Of a stretch of 24,255 nucleotides of DNA, positions 14,250 to 21,069 are shown piece by piece (position 1 is the first letter of the stretch; each line of letters begins with the position of its first letter). The DNA lies in assembly GCA_036260255.1 (NCBI GenBank), contig DATAAF010000045.1:1-24255 (forward strand), in the 5' to 3' direction. The translations under genes and the position numbers were made by a program. Source of the DNA: DASZJY01 sp036260255. Lineage in GTDB: Bacteria; Actinomycetota; Acidimicrobiia; Acidimicrobiales; AC-14. The notes beneath the pieces are model-generated. The model was not told the origin of the DNA and did no database searches. It was given only the letters and a program-made list of their open reading frames with translations.

Positions 14250-14717
14250 ATGGCCGACGTCAAGCCCATCCCCGAGGGATACCCCGTTGTGACTCCGTAC
14301 CTCTGCGTCGACGGCGCCGAGGCCGCCATCCAGTTCTACGCCGACGTCCTGGGCGCGGCGGAGCGCATGCGGATGCCGGCGCCGGGCGGCAAGGTGGGCC
14401 ACGCCGAGCTGCAGATCGGCGACTCGATCATCATGCTCTCCGACGAGTTCCCCGAGATGGGCCAGACGAGCCCGAAGACGGTCGGCGGGTCGCCGGTGAC
14501 CATCAGCGTCTACGTCGACGACGTCGACGCCACCTTCCAGCGGGCGCAGAGCGCCGGGGCCACCGTCGTGCGCCCGCCCGAAGACCAGTTCTACGGCGAC
14601 CGGGCCGCCCAGTTCGTGGACCCGTTCGGCCACAAGTGGAGCATCGCGACCCACATCGAGGACGTGCCCCCTGACGAGATGATGAAGCGGGTCTCCGAGA
14701 TGATGGGCGGCGGCTGA
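14250..14717 (+). CDS. VOC family protein, PhnB-like
   Basis: 155 residues of the PhnB-like VOC subgroup: PYLCVDGAEAAIQFYADVLGA near the N-terminus, GHAELQIGDSIIMLSDE (50-66), VYVDDVDATFQRAQSAGA, then the marker YGDR (115-118) and DPFGHKWSIATH (124-135). PhnB-like proteins lack the ordinary glyoxalase metal site and their activity is unknown; some act in resistance or as uncharacterised small-molecule binders. GGAGG lies just upstream of the ATG. It diverges from the other VOC gene, with which it shares a short promoter region, and converges on the GYD gene 22 nt away. Confidence 0.93.
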   Translation: MADVKPIPEGYPVVTPYLCVDGAEAAIQFYADVLGAAERMRMPAPGGKVGHAELQIGDSIIMLSDEFPEMGQTSPKTVGGSPVTISVYVDDVDATFQRAQSAGATVVRPPEDQFYGDRAAQFVDPFGHKWSIATHIEDVPPDEMMKRVSEMMGGG

Positions 14718-14739
14718 CGCCGTCGCCGATCGGCGCCGC

Positions 14740-15063
14740 TCAGCCGCCGGGCGGGCGGTACTGCGCGACGTTCTGGGCGGCCTGGTCGAGCTCCTCGGCG
14801 GTCAGCAGCAGCGCCTGCACCTTCCCGCGCAGTGCGCCCGTCGAGTTCACGGCCAAGCTGAAGGTGGCTGCCGTCACGCTGTCCGGGAAGTCGGCGATGA
14901 CATAAACGTCGTCGTCGCCGAAGGCGAAATAGAACGCCTCGACACTCCCTCCGAGGTCTCCTATCGCCTGCTCGACGGCTGTTCGCCGGCTCGTGCCGCC
15001 CTCGCTCGCCACGCCCTTGACCCCTTCGGTGGTGTACGAAGCTGTCAGCAGGAACTTGGGCAC
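14740..15063 (-). CDS. GYD-domain protein
   Basis: 107 residues that match the GYD domain, a dimeric alpha+beta-barrel family named for its conserved Gly-Tyr-Asp: here PKFLLTASYTTEGVKGV, then VEAFYFAFGDDDVYVIADFPD (about 41-61) and LTAEELDQAAQ. Position 49 onward reads GDDDVYVIAD, the region that gives the family its name. Function is unknown in the family. Start: GTG with GGGAGG 5 nt upstream. It is a single gene, convergent with the PhnB-like gene. Confidence 0.88.
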   Translation of the reverse strand: MPKFLLTASYTTEGVKGVASEGGTSRRTAVEQAIGDLGGSVEAFYFAFGDDDVYVIADFPDSVTAATFSLAVNSTGALRGKVQALLLTAEELDQAAQNVAQYRPPGG

Positions 15064-15171
15064 CTTGACCTCCCCGGGCCGATTCGTGCTGCTCAGACGC
15101 CACGCACGATATATCGGCGCCGCCCCTGCTCGACCGGGGAGGCGGCTACGACGCGCTGCTGTAGCGCGGCG

Positions 15172-15897
15172 TCAGCGCCCGCCGAGGATCCCGCCCAGCA
15201 CGCCGCCTCCGGCGCCGCCCGTCTCCCCGGGCATGAGCTGGCGGATCCATGCGGCCAGGGCGGAGGGATTCCGGCTCTGGGTCATCACCCATCCCGGCCC
15301 GGTGAAGTCGAAGACGAAGCCCTCGCCCGACTTCAGCGTCTGCACGACGGTCCCGGCGACCTTGCGGATCTGGCTGGTCACCGTGGGGCCGAACGCCACC
15401 ACGTGGCCGGTGTCGATGGTGACCGACTCGCCGGCAGCCAGCTCGATGGTGTCGAGGGCGCCGTAGCACGCGAGGAGGACGGTGCCCTCGCCGCTGGCGT
15501 GCACCAGGAACCCGCCCTCCCCGCCGAAGAGGTTCTTGAAGCCGCCCCACTTGGTGTCGAGCTCCACGCCGGCGGCCGACGCCAGCCACGACCCCTTGGT
15601 GATCGACATCGGCTCTTCGGGCGTGACCGCGGCTTGCAGGACGTCGCCGGCCAGGTGGTGCGCGACGTCGACCCATCCGCCCTGCGCCGGGGCGGTGTAG
15701 GTGGTGACGAAGAGGCTCTCTCCGCCGAGGACGGATCGCTTGAGCCCCTTGAGCACGCCGCCCTGGGTGCTGGAGGCGACCGACACCCCCGGGGAGGTGG
15801 CCATCATGGCGCCCGACTCGGCCCGCAGCTGCTCGTTGGGATCGAGGGTGACCCGGGCGACGGCGAAGGAAGGGCTGTGGCGGAGGGTGACGTTCAC
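15172..15897 (-). CDS. AIM24 / TIGR00266 family protein
   Basis: 241 residues of the AIM24-like beta-helix family: FAVARVTLDPNEQLRAESGAMMATS (N-terminus), GGVLKGLKRSVLGGESLFVTTYTAP, then GGFLVHASGEGTVLLACYGALDTIEL and the C-terminal FDFTGPGWVMTQSRNPSALAAWI. The family is widespread in bacteria, has no settled function, and forms trimeric beta-structured assemblies. The tail is glycine-rich (GGAGGGVLGGILGG). The GTG start has no SD; a TATCGT -10 box lies 6 nt upstream, so it is probably leaderless. It diverges from the Lys-rich protein gene. Confidence 0.93.
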   Translation of the reverse strand: MNVTLRHSPSFAVARVTLDPNEQLRAESGAMMATSPGVSVASSTQGGVLKGLKRSVLGGESLFVTTYTAPAQGGWVDVAHHLAGDVLQAAVTPEEPMSITKGSWLASAAGVELDTKWGGFKNLFGGEGGFLVHASGEGTVLLACYGALDTIELAAGESVTIDTGHVVAFGPTVTSQIRKVAGTVVQTLKSGEGFVFDFTGPGWVMTQSRNPSALAAWIRQLMPGETGGAGGGVLGGILGGR

Positions 15898-15903
15898 GTG
15901 CCG

Positions 15904-15909
15904 ACGATA
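15904..15909 (-). promoter_or_regulatory. -10 box (TATCGT) of a leaderless promoter for the AIM24 gene
   Basis: TATCGT on the minus strand ends 6 nt before the GTG at 15897. Its divergent neighbour starts 63 bp away, with an ordinary SD (AGGAGG at 15949-15954). Confidence 0.5.
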
Positions 15910-15960
15910 CTCATGTGCCGTGCGCGGGTAGGTCGCACTGGGAAGCTCAGGAGGTCAGCG

Positions 15961-16380
15961 ATGCCCGCCGCAGACACCGCTCGCAAGGTCACCCGGACGG
16001 CCAAGAAGTCGACGACGAAGGTGGCCGCGACGGCCAAGGGCTCGGCACGAAGCACCGCCGATGCGGCCAAGGAGTCGGCGGCCAAGGTCGCCAAGACCAC
16101 CAAGCGGGCGGTCGGAGGGGCGCGGGCCACCCGGGCGGCCAAGGCGGGCATGGTCGAGGACGCCCGCCAGGTCGCGGCGGATGCCGGCGCCCAAAGCTCG
16201 GCGGCCGACGCGATCGCCGAGGCGGAGGCGATGCACTACCAGGTCGAGGTGAACAAGCGCGGCCTGAGCGTGAAGACCCTCACCAAGACGCTCAACGCCC
16301 GGTGGGACAACGGCTGGCGGCTGGCCCACATGCTCGAGCAGCGGGGGAACACCGTCCTCGTGTTCGAGAAGCGGACGTAG
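15961..16380 (+). CDS. Histone H1-like Lys/Ala-rich protein with DUF4177-like C-terminus
   Basis: 139 residues. Residues 1-60 are rich in Lys, Ala, Thr and Ser in a repeating K-x-AK/TK pattern (ARKVTRTAKKSTTKVAATAK, then AKESAAKVAKTTKRAV), like the C-terminal tails of bacterial histone-H1-like and HupB proteins, and would bind DNA or RNA electrostatically. Residues about 90-139 (MHYQVEVNKRGLSVKTLTKT, then WDNGWRLAHMLEQRGNTVLVFEKR) resemble DUF4177, a small alpha/beta domain of unknown function. AGGAGG at 15949-15954 lies 6 nt before the ATG. A nucleoid- or RNA-associated role is inferred only from composition. Confidence 0.78.
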   Translation: MPAADTARKVTRTAKKSTTKVAATAKGSARSTADAAKESAAKVAKTTKRAVGGARATRAAKAGMVEDARQVAADAGAQSSAADAIAEAEAMHYQVEVNKRGLSVKTLTKTLNARWDNGWRLAHMLEQRGNTVLVFEKRT

Positions 16381-16384
16381 CGGC

Positions 16385-16399
16385 CTGCCGCTCCGGCAG
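16385..16399. terminator. Short hairpin after the Lys-rich protein gene
   Basis: CTGCCG and CGGCAG pair across a 3-nt loop, 4 nt after the stop codon. There is no T-tract. It may be a weak terminator in the 66-nt gap to the multicopper oxidase gene. Confidence 0.3.
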
Positions 16400-16446
16400 C
16401 GTTAGCGTCGGCTGCGGATCGAGGACCAGCCCCAGGAGGTCGACTA

Positions 16447-18189
16447 ATGACCGAGCTGAGCGAACAGCCGAGCGATCCCAGCGGCGGCTTCTCCACCGAC
16501 CCGAGCGGGCTGGCGCCGGCGGTGCCACCGAGCGTCGTGCGCTTGCACCACGGCGACAACCTGGACCTCCGCATCGGCCCGGTGGCGAAGCGCATCGGCG
16601 AGGACGTCGTGCGCATGCTCGCCTACAACGGGTCGATACCGGGGCCCGTCCTGCACGTCGACGAGGGGTCGACGATCGGCGTCGAGGTCCGCAACGACGG
16701 CGACACCGAGGCGACCGTCCACTGGCACGGCCTGCGGCTGGAGAACCGCTACGACGGCGTTCCCCACGAGACCCAGGCGCCGATCCCCGTCGGGGCGACG
16801 TTCGGCTACGAGGTCCAGTTCCCGGACCCAGGTTTCTACTGGTACCACCCGCACGTGCGGGAGGACTACGACCTCGAGATGGGCCTCTACGGCACCATCA
16901 TCGTGGAACCGGCAGACCCCGCGTACTGGCCACTGGCCGACCGCCAGCTCAGCATCACGCTGGACGACCTGCTCATGGAGGAGGGCCACATCGCGCCGTT
17001 CGACCCCGCCGGTCCGACGTACACGGCCATGGGCCGCTTCGGCAACGTCATGCTGACCAACGGGGACACGAGCTTCTCCGAGGAGGTGGCCGTCGGCGAG
17101 GTCGTCCGCCTCTACCTCGTGAACACCGCGAACACCCGTACGTTCAACGTGGCGCTGCCGGGAGCGCACATGAAGCTGGTCGGCGGCGACAGCGGCCGCT
17201 ACGAGCGGGAGACGTTCGTCGACGAGGTGCTGCTGGCCCCGTCCGAGCGGGCGATCGTCGACGTGCTGTTCACGACCGCGGGTGAGGTGCACCTCGAGCA
17301 CCGCCCGCCGGGTGGGGACCTGTACACGCTCGGCGTGTTCTCGGTGTCGGGCACCGCCGCCGGCGACGCCGCCCGCGCCTTCGACACCCTGCGCACGGAT
17401 CCTGTGCTCACCGCCGAGCGCGAGGCGCTCGCCCACCACCTGGAGCGGCCGCCCGACAAGATCCTGGGCTTCTCCTCGTTGATGCCCATCCTCTACGGCA
17501 ACGCCGGCGCGGTGGCCGAGCTCTACGCCTGCTCGATGCACCCCGAGGTGACCGCCACTACCGCCGAGACGTGCCCCCAGTGCGGGATGAAGCTGGTCGC
17601 CGTCCAGCCCACCGTCTACGCCTGCCCGATGCACCCCGAGGTGACCGCCACCACGCCCGAGACGTGCCCCCGATGTGGGATGAAGCTGGTGCCGGCGTCC
17701 GCCGCGGCGACGACCCACGAGGGCGAGGGGCACCACGCGGGTGGGCACGGGCACGACAGCGGCGACGGCATCGAGTGGGAGGACCTGATGCCGGACATCA
17801 ACCGGCAGACGAACCCCACGAACATGATCTGGAAGGTCATCGACCGCCAGACCGGCGACGAGAACGCGGCGATCAAGTGGAGCTTCGCCGTCGGCGACCG
17901 GGTGAAGATCCGGCTGGTCAACGAGATGGAGGGGTCCGAGCACCCCATGCACCACCCCTTCCACATCCACGGTGCCGGCCGCTTCCTCGTCCTCTCCCGG
18001 CAGGGAGTGCCGGAGACGAACCTGCTGTGGAAGGACACCGTCCTCGTGCCCGCCGGGCACACTGTCGACATCCTGCTGGACGTCTCCAACCCCGGGCGCT
18101 GGATGGCCCACTGCCACATCGCCGAGCACAACCAGAGCGGGATGATGTTCAGCTTCGACGTCCTCCGGGCGGCGTCGAGCCCGGTGTGA
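16447..18189 (+). CDS. Multicopper oxidase with two inserted heavy-metal-binding modules
   Basis: 580 residues, laccase/CueO-like. All four copper motifs are present: HWH (92-94), HPH (134-136), HPFHIH (503-508) and HCHIAEHNQSGMM (His555, Cys556, His557, His561, Met566). It should oxidise a substrate such as Cu(I) or a phenol while reducing oxygen to water. Between the second and third cupredoxin domains, residues 359-415 hold two tandem copies of the CxMHPEV-x-T-CPxCGMKLV heavy-metal-binding motif seen in CopA/CusB-type efflux proteins. A histidine-rich stretch (HEGEGHHAGGHGHDSGD) follows. No signal peptide or Tat motif is present at the N-terminus. Start: AGGAGG at 16434-16439, 7 nt before the ATG. 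A role in copper handling is inferred. Confidence 0.94.
   Translation: MTELSEQPSDPSGGFSTDPSGLAPAVPPSVVRLHHGDNLDLRIGPVAKRIGEDVVRMLAYNGSIPGPVLHVDEGSTIGVEVRNDGDTEATVHWHGLRLENRYDGVPHETQAPIPVGATFGYEVQFPDPGFYWYHPHVREDYDLEMGLYGTIIVEPADPAYWPLADRQLSITLDDLLMEEGHIAPFDPAGPTYTAMGRFGNVMLTNGDTSFSEEVAVGEVVRLYLVNTANTRTFNVALPGAHMKLVGGDSGRYERETFVDEVLLAPSERAIVDVLFTTAGEVHLEHRPPGGDLYTLGVFSVSGTAAGDAARAFDTLRTDPVLTAEREALAHHLERPPDKILGFSSLMPILYGNAGAVAELYACSMHPEVTATTAETCPQCGMKLVAVQPTVYACPMHPEVTATTPETCPRCGMKLVPASAAATTHEGEGHHAGGHGHDSGDGIEWEDLMPDINRQTNPTNMIWKVIDRQTGDENAAIKWSFAVGDRVKIRLVNEMEGSEHPMHHPFHIHGAGRFLVLSRQGVPETNLLWKDTVLVPAGHTVDILLDVSNPGRWMAHCHIAEHNQSGMMFSFDVLRAASSPV
17522..17691 (+). repeat. 93-bp tandem duplication encoding the heavy-metal-binding modules
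   Basis: The unit starting at 17522 repeats at 17615 with a 31-codon period. Both copies encode YAC(S/P)MHPEVTATT, then ETCP(Q/R)CGMKLV, and are nearly identical at the DNA level, so the duplication looks recent or gene-converted. Confidence 0.9.
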
Positions 18190-18199
18190 CCGCTACGCG

Positions 18200-19442
18200 C
18201 TAAACGATCCGGTTCTTGACGATCTCGCCGGCGCGCACGATGAGGTCGAGGCGGTCACCCTCGCCGCCGAGGACGCCGATGTCGCTCAAAGGGTCGCCGT
18301 CGACGAGCAGGAGGTCGGCGTAGGCGCCGGGTGCGATCACCCCGAGCTCGCCGGGGCGGCGGAGGAGAGCGGCGTTGACCGTCGTCGCCGAGCGCAGAAC
18401 GTCGGCAGGGCTCTCGGCCTGTGCCCGCAGGACCAGCTCGTGCGACTGGGCGTCGTGCGTCTCACCGAGGAGGTCGGTGCCGAAGCCGATCGGCACCCCG
18501 GCGGCGGCGGCCGTGTCGATCGCCGCCAACCCGGCGCGGAGGACGTCGTCGAGCTTGGCCAGGCTGGCGGCGGGGAAGTTGAGGGCCCGCCCGAACCGGG
18601 CGACCTGGTCGAAGATGACGAGGGTAGGGACCAGGTAGCAGCCGTGGTCCGCCATCACAGGGCGGCGGTGCCGTCGATGAGGTTGCCGTGCTCGATGGAG
18701 CGCACCCCGGCTCGGACCGCGCGTGTTATCGCTTCGGGGATGTACGCGTGGGCGAAGGCATACGTCCGCCGGGACGCCGCCTCGACGACGGCGGCGCGGA
18801 TCTCCTCCTCGGTGTACTGCACCATGTCGATGGGGTCGGTCGGTGTCGCCACCCCGCCGCCCGCCATCACCTTGATCTGATCGGCACCGCCCTTGAGCTC
18901 CTCCCTGGCGGCACGGCGGACGGCGTCGACACCGTCGGCGACGTGGGACAAGCTCGAGGTGCTGATCGAGCACGAGCCGATGTGGGGGTCGTCGCTCGCC
19001 GGCGCGATGTCGCCGTGGCCCCCGGTCTGCGAAAGCACCCGCCCCGAACGGAACAGACGCGGACCGTTGATCAGACCCGCTCGCAAGGCTTCCTGGACGC
19101 CAGCGTCCAGCCCGCCCGCGTCGCGCACGGTCGTGAACCCGCGCCGCAGCATCCGTTCGAGGATGACCTTGGCCTCGATCCCCACCCTCGTCGCCGGACG
19201 ACGGGCCATGGCGGCGAGGTCCATCGTGGTGATGGCCGCGTGGACGTGGGCGTCGATGAGCCCCGGCATGACGGTGCGCCCGCCGGCGTCGATCACCTCG
19301 ACGCCTTCGGGGGGGAGAGCGGCGCGCCGTCCTCGACGACGTCGACGATGCGGTCCCCTTCCACCCGCACGGAGGCGCCGGGACGGCGTTCACCGGCGGC
19401 GCTGTCGAGCAGCTGCGCGTTCGTGATGACGAAGTCGGTCAC
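18200..19442 (-). pseudogene. Amidohydrolase (imidazolonepropionase-like), broken by two frameshifts
   Basis: Three overlapping reading frames together make one amidohydrolase. N-terminal piece (GTG at 19442): VTDFVITNAQLLDSAAGERR. Middle piece: PGLIDAHVHAAITTM with the HxH metal motif, ADQIKVMAGGG with the probable carbamylated lysine, AFAHAYIPEAI and SIEHGNLIDGTAA. C-terminal piece: YLVPTLVIFDQ, GFGTDLLGE with the catalytic aspartate, and YADLLLVDGDPL. The first break is at a run of seven G (19309-19315), the second near 18655-18660. Each is repaired by adding one base, and 1243 + 2 nt then gives 414 codons plus a stop, the normal family length. The frames meet at GTGA and TGATG stop/start overlaps. 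It could be a pseudogene, a sequencing error, or coupled split genes. It would hydrolyse an amide or cyclic amide bond. Confidence 0.85.
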
Positions 19443-19714
19443 CGCAAGAGGTTGGCCCGTGACACCGCTGGGAGGAAATCGTCGGTTTCCGGCGTGCGCC
19501 CTCCGGGTACGTCGCACGGCGGTTGAGCAATCAGCCGCTCCGATGGCTGATGCCGCCCGGGGCCTCGACGACAACGCTTTCAACCAGGAGGCCCTCCTCT
19601 CCCTTGCGATGGCACTTGGTACGGGCGCGCCCGGGCTGCTGCTCGCCTCGGGAAACGGCACCGATCCCTGACGGCCACGACTTGTAGACGGATTTCACGA
19701 AAGGAGCACAGGAG

Positions 19715-19948
19715 ATGGCAATGGACAGTGACGACTTGACCGAGAAGCTCCACTCGCTGGAGACGGCGCAGGCCGCGCAGGCGGCCACGACTGCCGGGAT
19801 GGAGGCGACCAACGCCGCCACCACCGCCGGCCTTCAGGCGACCCAGGCGGCGGCCCAGGCCGGCACCTGGGCGGTGATGGTCGCCAGCAGCGCCAGCCTC
19901 ATCGCCGGGATCTTCCTCGGGATCGCCATCGCGAAGAGCAAGGGCTGA
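19715..19948 (+). CDS. Small Ala-rich coiled-coil protein with C-terminal membrane segment
   Basis: 77 residues. The N-terminal two-thirds is a charged then Ala/Thr/Gln-rich helix (EKLHSLETAQAAQAATTAGM, ATNAATTAGLQATQAAAQAG) with a 7- to 11-residue periodicity, probably a coiled coil. Residues about 51-73 (TWAVMVASSASLIAGIFLGIAIA) form one membrane-spanning segment, ending in KSKG, so it would be tail-anchored with the helix in the cytoplasm. No known family is recognised. AAAGGAG (19700-19706) lies 8 nt before the ATG at 19715; a second ATG at 19721 has AGGAG 6 nt upstream and is equally possible. A strong hairpin follows the gene. Confidence 0.72.
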   Translation: MAMDSDDLTEKLHSLETAQAAQAATTAGMEATNAATTAGLQATQAAAQAGTWAVMVASSASLIAGIFLGIAIAKSKG

Positions 19949-19958
19949 TCGCCGACCG

Positions 19959-20003
19959 CCCGAGCGTGGCGTCCCCGGGCCTGCCCGCGGCGCCACGCTC
20001 GGG
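19959..20003. terminator. Perfect 13-bp hairpin, likely bidirectional terminator
   Basis: CCCGAGCGTGGCG (19959-19971) and CGCCACGCTCGGG (19991-20003) are exact reverse complements with a 19-nt loop. It lies 10 nt after the stop of the small membrane protein and before the 3' end of the convergent gene at 20075. It has no T-tract. Confidence 0.75.
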
Positions 20004-20074
20004 GCGCGCCGGCGACTGTCGTCCCGACCCGCGCGATCAGCGGGGCGACGCGGTCCCGAGCTGACGGCGCCGCT

Positions 20075-20944
20075 TCACGGGTTCCTCATCAGCAGGCGCA
20101 GCCTCGGCCCCAACCAGGGCTTGCGGCCCCAGGCGACCATCTGCCCTCGGGTGATGGCGACCCATTGGCTCTGGCGGTTCCACGCCACCAGGAGGAGGGC
20201 CGCGGGGTCGGCGGAGATGTGGCAGTCGATCCTCCGGCGCGACGACTCGGCCGGCTCGAGGGTGAGGACGCCGTCGTCGAAGGCGAAGATGTGGCGGCCG
20301 CCGCCACGGACGCTGAGCTCGTAGGTGATCCGCACCCCCGCCGCTCGTCGCTGGTCCACGAGGGCACGAGGGTCGAGGGCCCGGACGACCGGGAAAAGGA
20401 ACTCCTCGATCACCAGGGCGGCATGGGCCCGATCGACGGGCCAGCGCCGGCCGTCGGCCCGGGCGATGTCGTAGCCGTGGACCATCGTCTCGTTGAGCAG
20501 GTGACAGGTGAGCGTGGAGAGCCGAACCTTCGTCCCCGCCACGAGCCACGGCCGGATGTCGCCGGGCGAGGCCTGGGCGAGGGTGGCGAAGAAGGCCGCC
20601 GCCCGCTCGTCGATGCGGTCGGCGACCGTCCGCAGGTCCCGCTCGGGCTCCGCCTCGACCCCGAGCGTCGTCAGGTCCTGGAGCTCCCAGATGTCGGTCA
20701 GCGCGCCCGGCTCGCCGTCGTCCTGAGCAGGCAGGTCGAAGAGCTCGGAGAGGTCGTCTCGCGCCAGCCCTGACACCACGCCCCATGCCTGGCACAGGTG
20801 CACGGCGACCTCGGTCAGGTCCCAACGGCCCAGCGCCGGCGCAGTGGGGTGGCGGGCCCCCCGGAGGAGGGCGGTGACACGATCGACCTCGACTCGCAAC
20901 GCGTCCCTGGTTCGGGCCCACTCGTCGGTGGCGGCGCTCACCAT
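20075..20944 (-). CDS. Maleylpyruvate isomerase family, mycothiol-dependent-type enzyme
   Basis: 289 residues. The N-terminal part is the DinB-like four-helix mycothiol-dependent maleylpyruvate isomerase domain. The three metal ligands of the family fit His49 (EVAVHLCQAWG), Glu152 and His156 (NETMVHGYDIARADGRRWPV). The C-terminal part (about 190-285: VRITYELSVRGGGRHIFAFD, then CHISADPAALLLVAWNR) is the SCP2-like domain that often follows it. It probably uses mycothiol to isomerise or detoxify a small molecule; the substrate is not evident. The start is unsure: ATG at 20944 and GTG at 20941 both sit close to AAAGGA, and the GTG has the better spacing. It diverges from the LuxR-type regulator. 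Confidence 0.88.
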   Translation of the reverse strand: MVSAATDEWARTRDALRVEVDRVTALLRGARHPTAPALGRWDLTEVAVHLCQAWGVVSGLARDDLSELFDLPAQDDGEPGALTDIWELQDLTTLGVEAEPERDLRTVADRIDERAAAFFATLAQASPGDIRPWLVAGTKVRLSTLTCHLLNETMVHGYDIARADGRRWPVDRAHAALVIEEFLFPVVRALDPRALVDQRRAAGVRITYELSVRGGGRHIFAFDDGVLTLEPAESSRRRIDCHISADPAALLLVAWNRQSQWVAITRGQMVAWGRKPWLGPRLRLLMRNP

Positions 20945-21053
20945 GGTCCTTTCGTCCTCGACGCTGCCACGCACGCTACGACGGGTGCGACGGGCGGCAC
21001 ATCCGGCAGGTGACGGATATCGCCCCCGCCGAGGCAGGGCGGTGGTCGGGACG

Positions 21054-21059
21054 TACCCT
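21054..21059 (+). promoter_or_regulatory. -10 box (TACCCT) upstream of the LuxR-type regulator
   Basis: TACCCT (TANNNT) ends 10 nt before the ATG at 21070, giving a very short or absent leader. It supports 21070 rather than the in-frame GTG at 21010 as the start, since that GTG would lie upstream of the promoter. Confidence 0.4.
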
Positions 21060-21069
21060 CGGGCACGCC

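Noticed and set aside
14724..14735. 12-bp perfect palindrome CGCCGATCGGCG between two convergent genes
   Set aside because: It has no loop and no T-tract and is short; such GC palindromes arise often by chance in DNA of this composition.
19543..19671. Plus-strand ORF of 42 codons (MADAARGLDDNAFNQEALLS...) between the amidohydrolase and the small membrane protein
   Set aside because: It has no SD, no -10 box at a useful distance and no recognisable family. Its codon use is mostly GC-ending, so it cannot be excluded, but support is too thin to annotate. The 272-nt gap 19443-19714 otherwise shows only the SD of the next gene.
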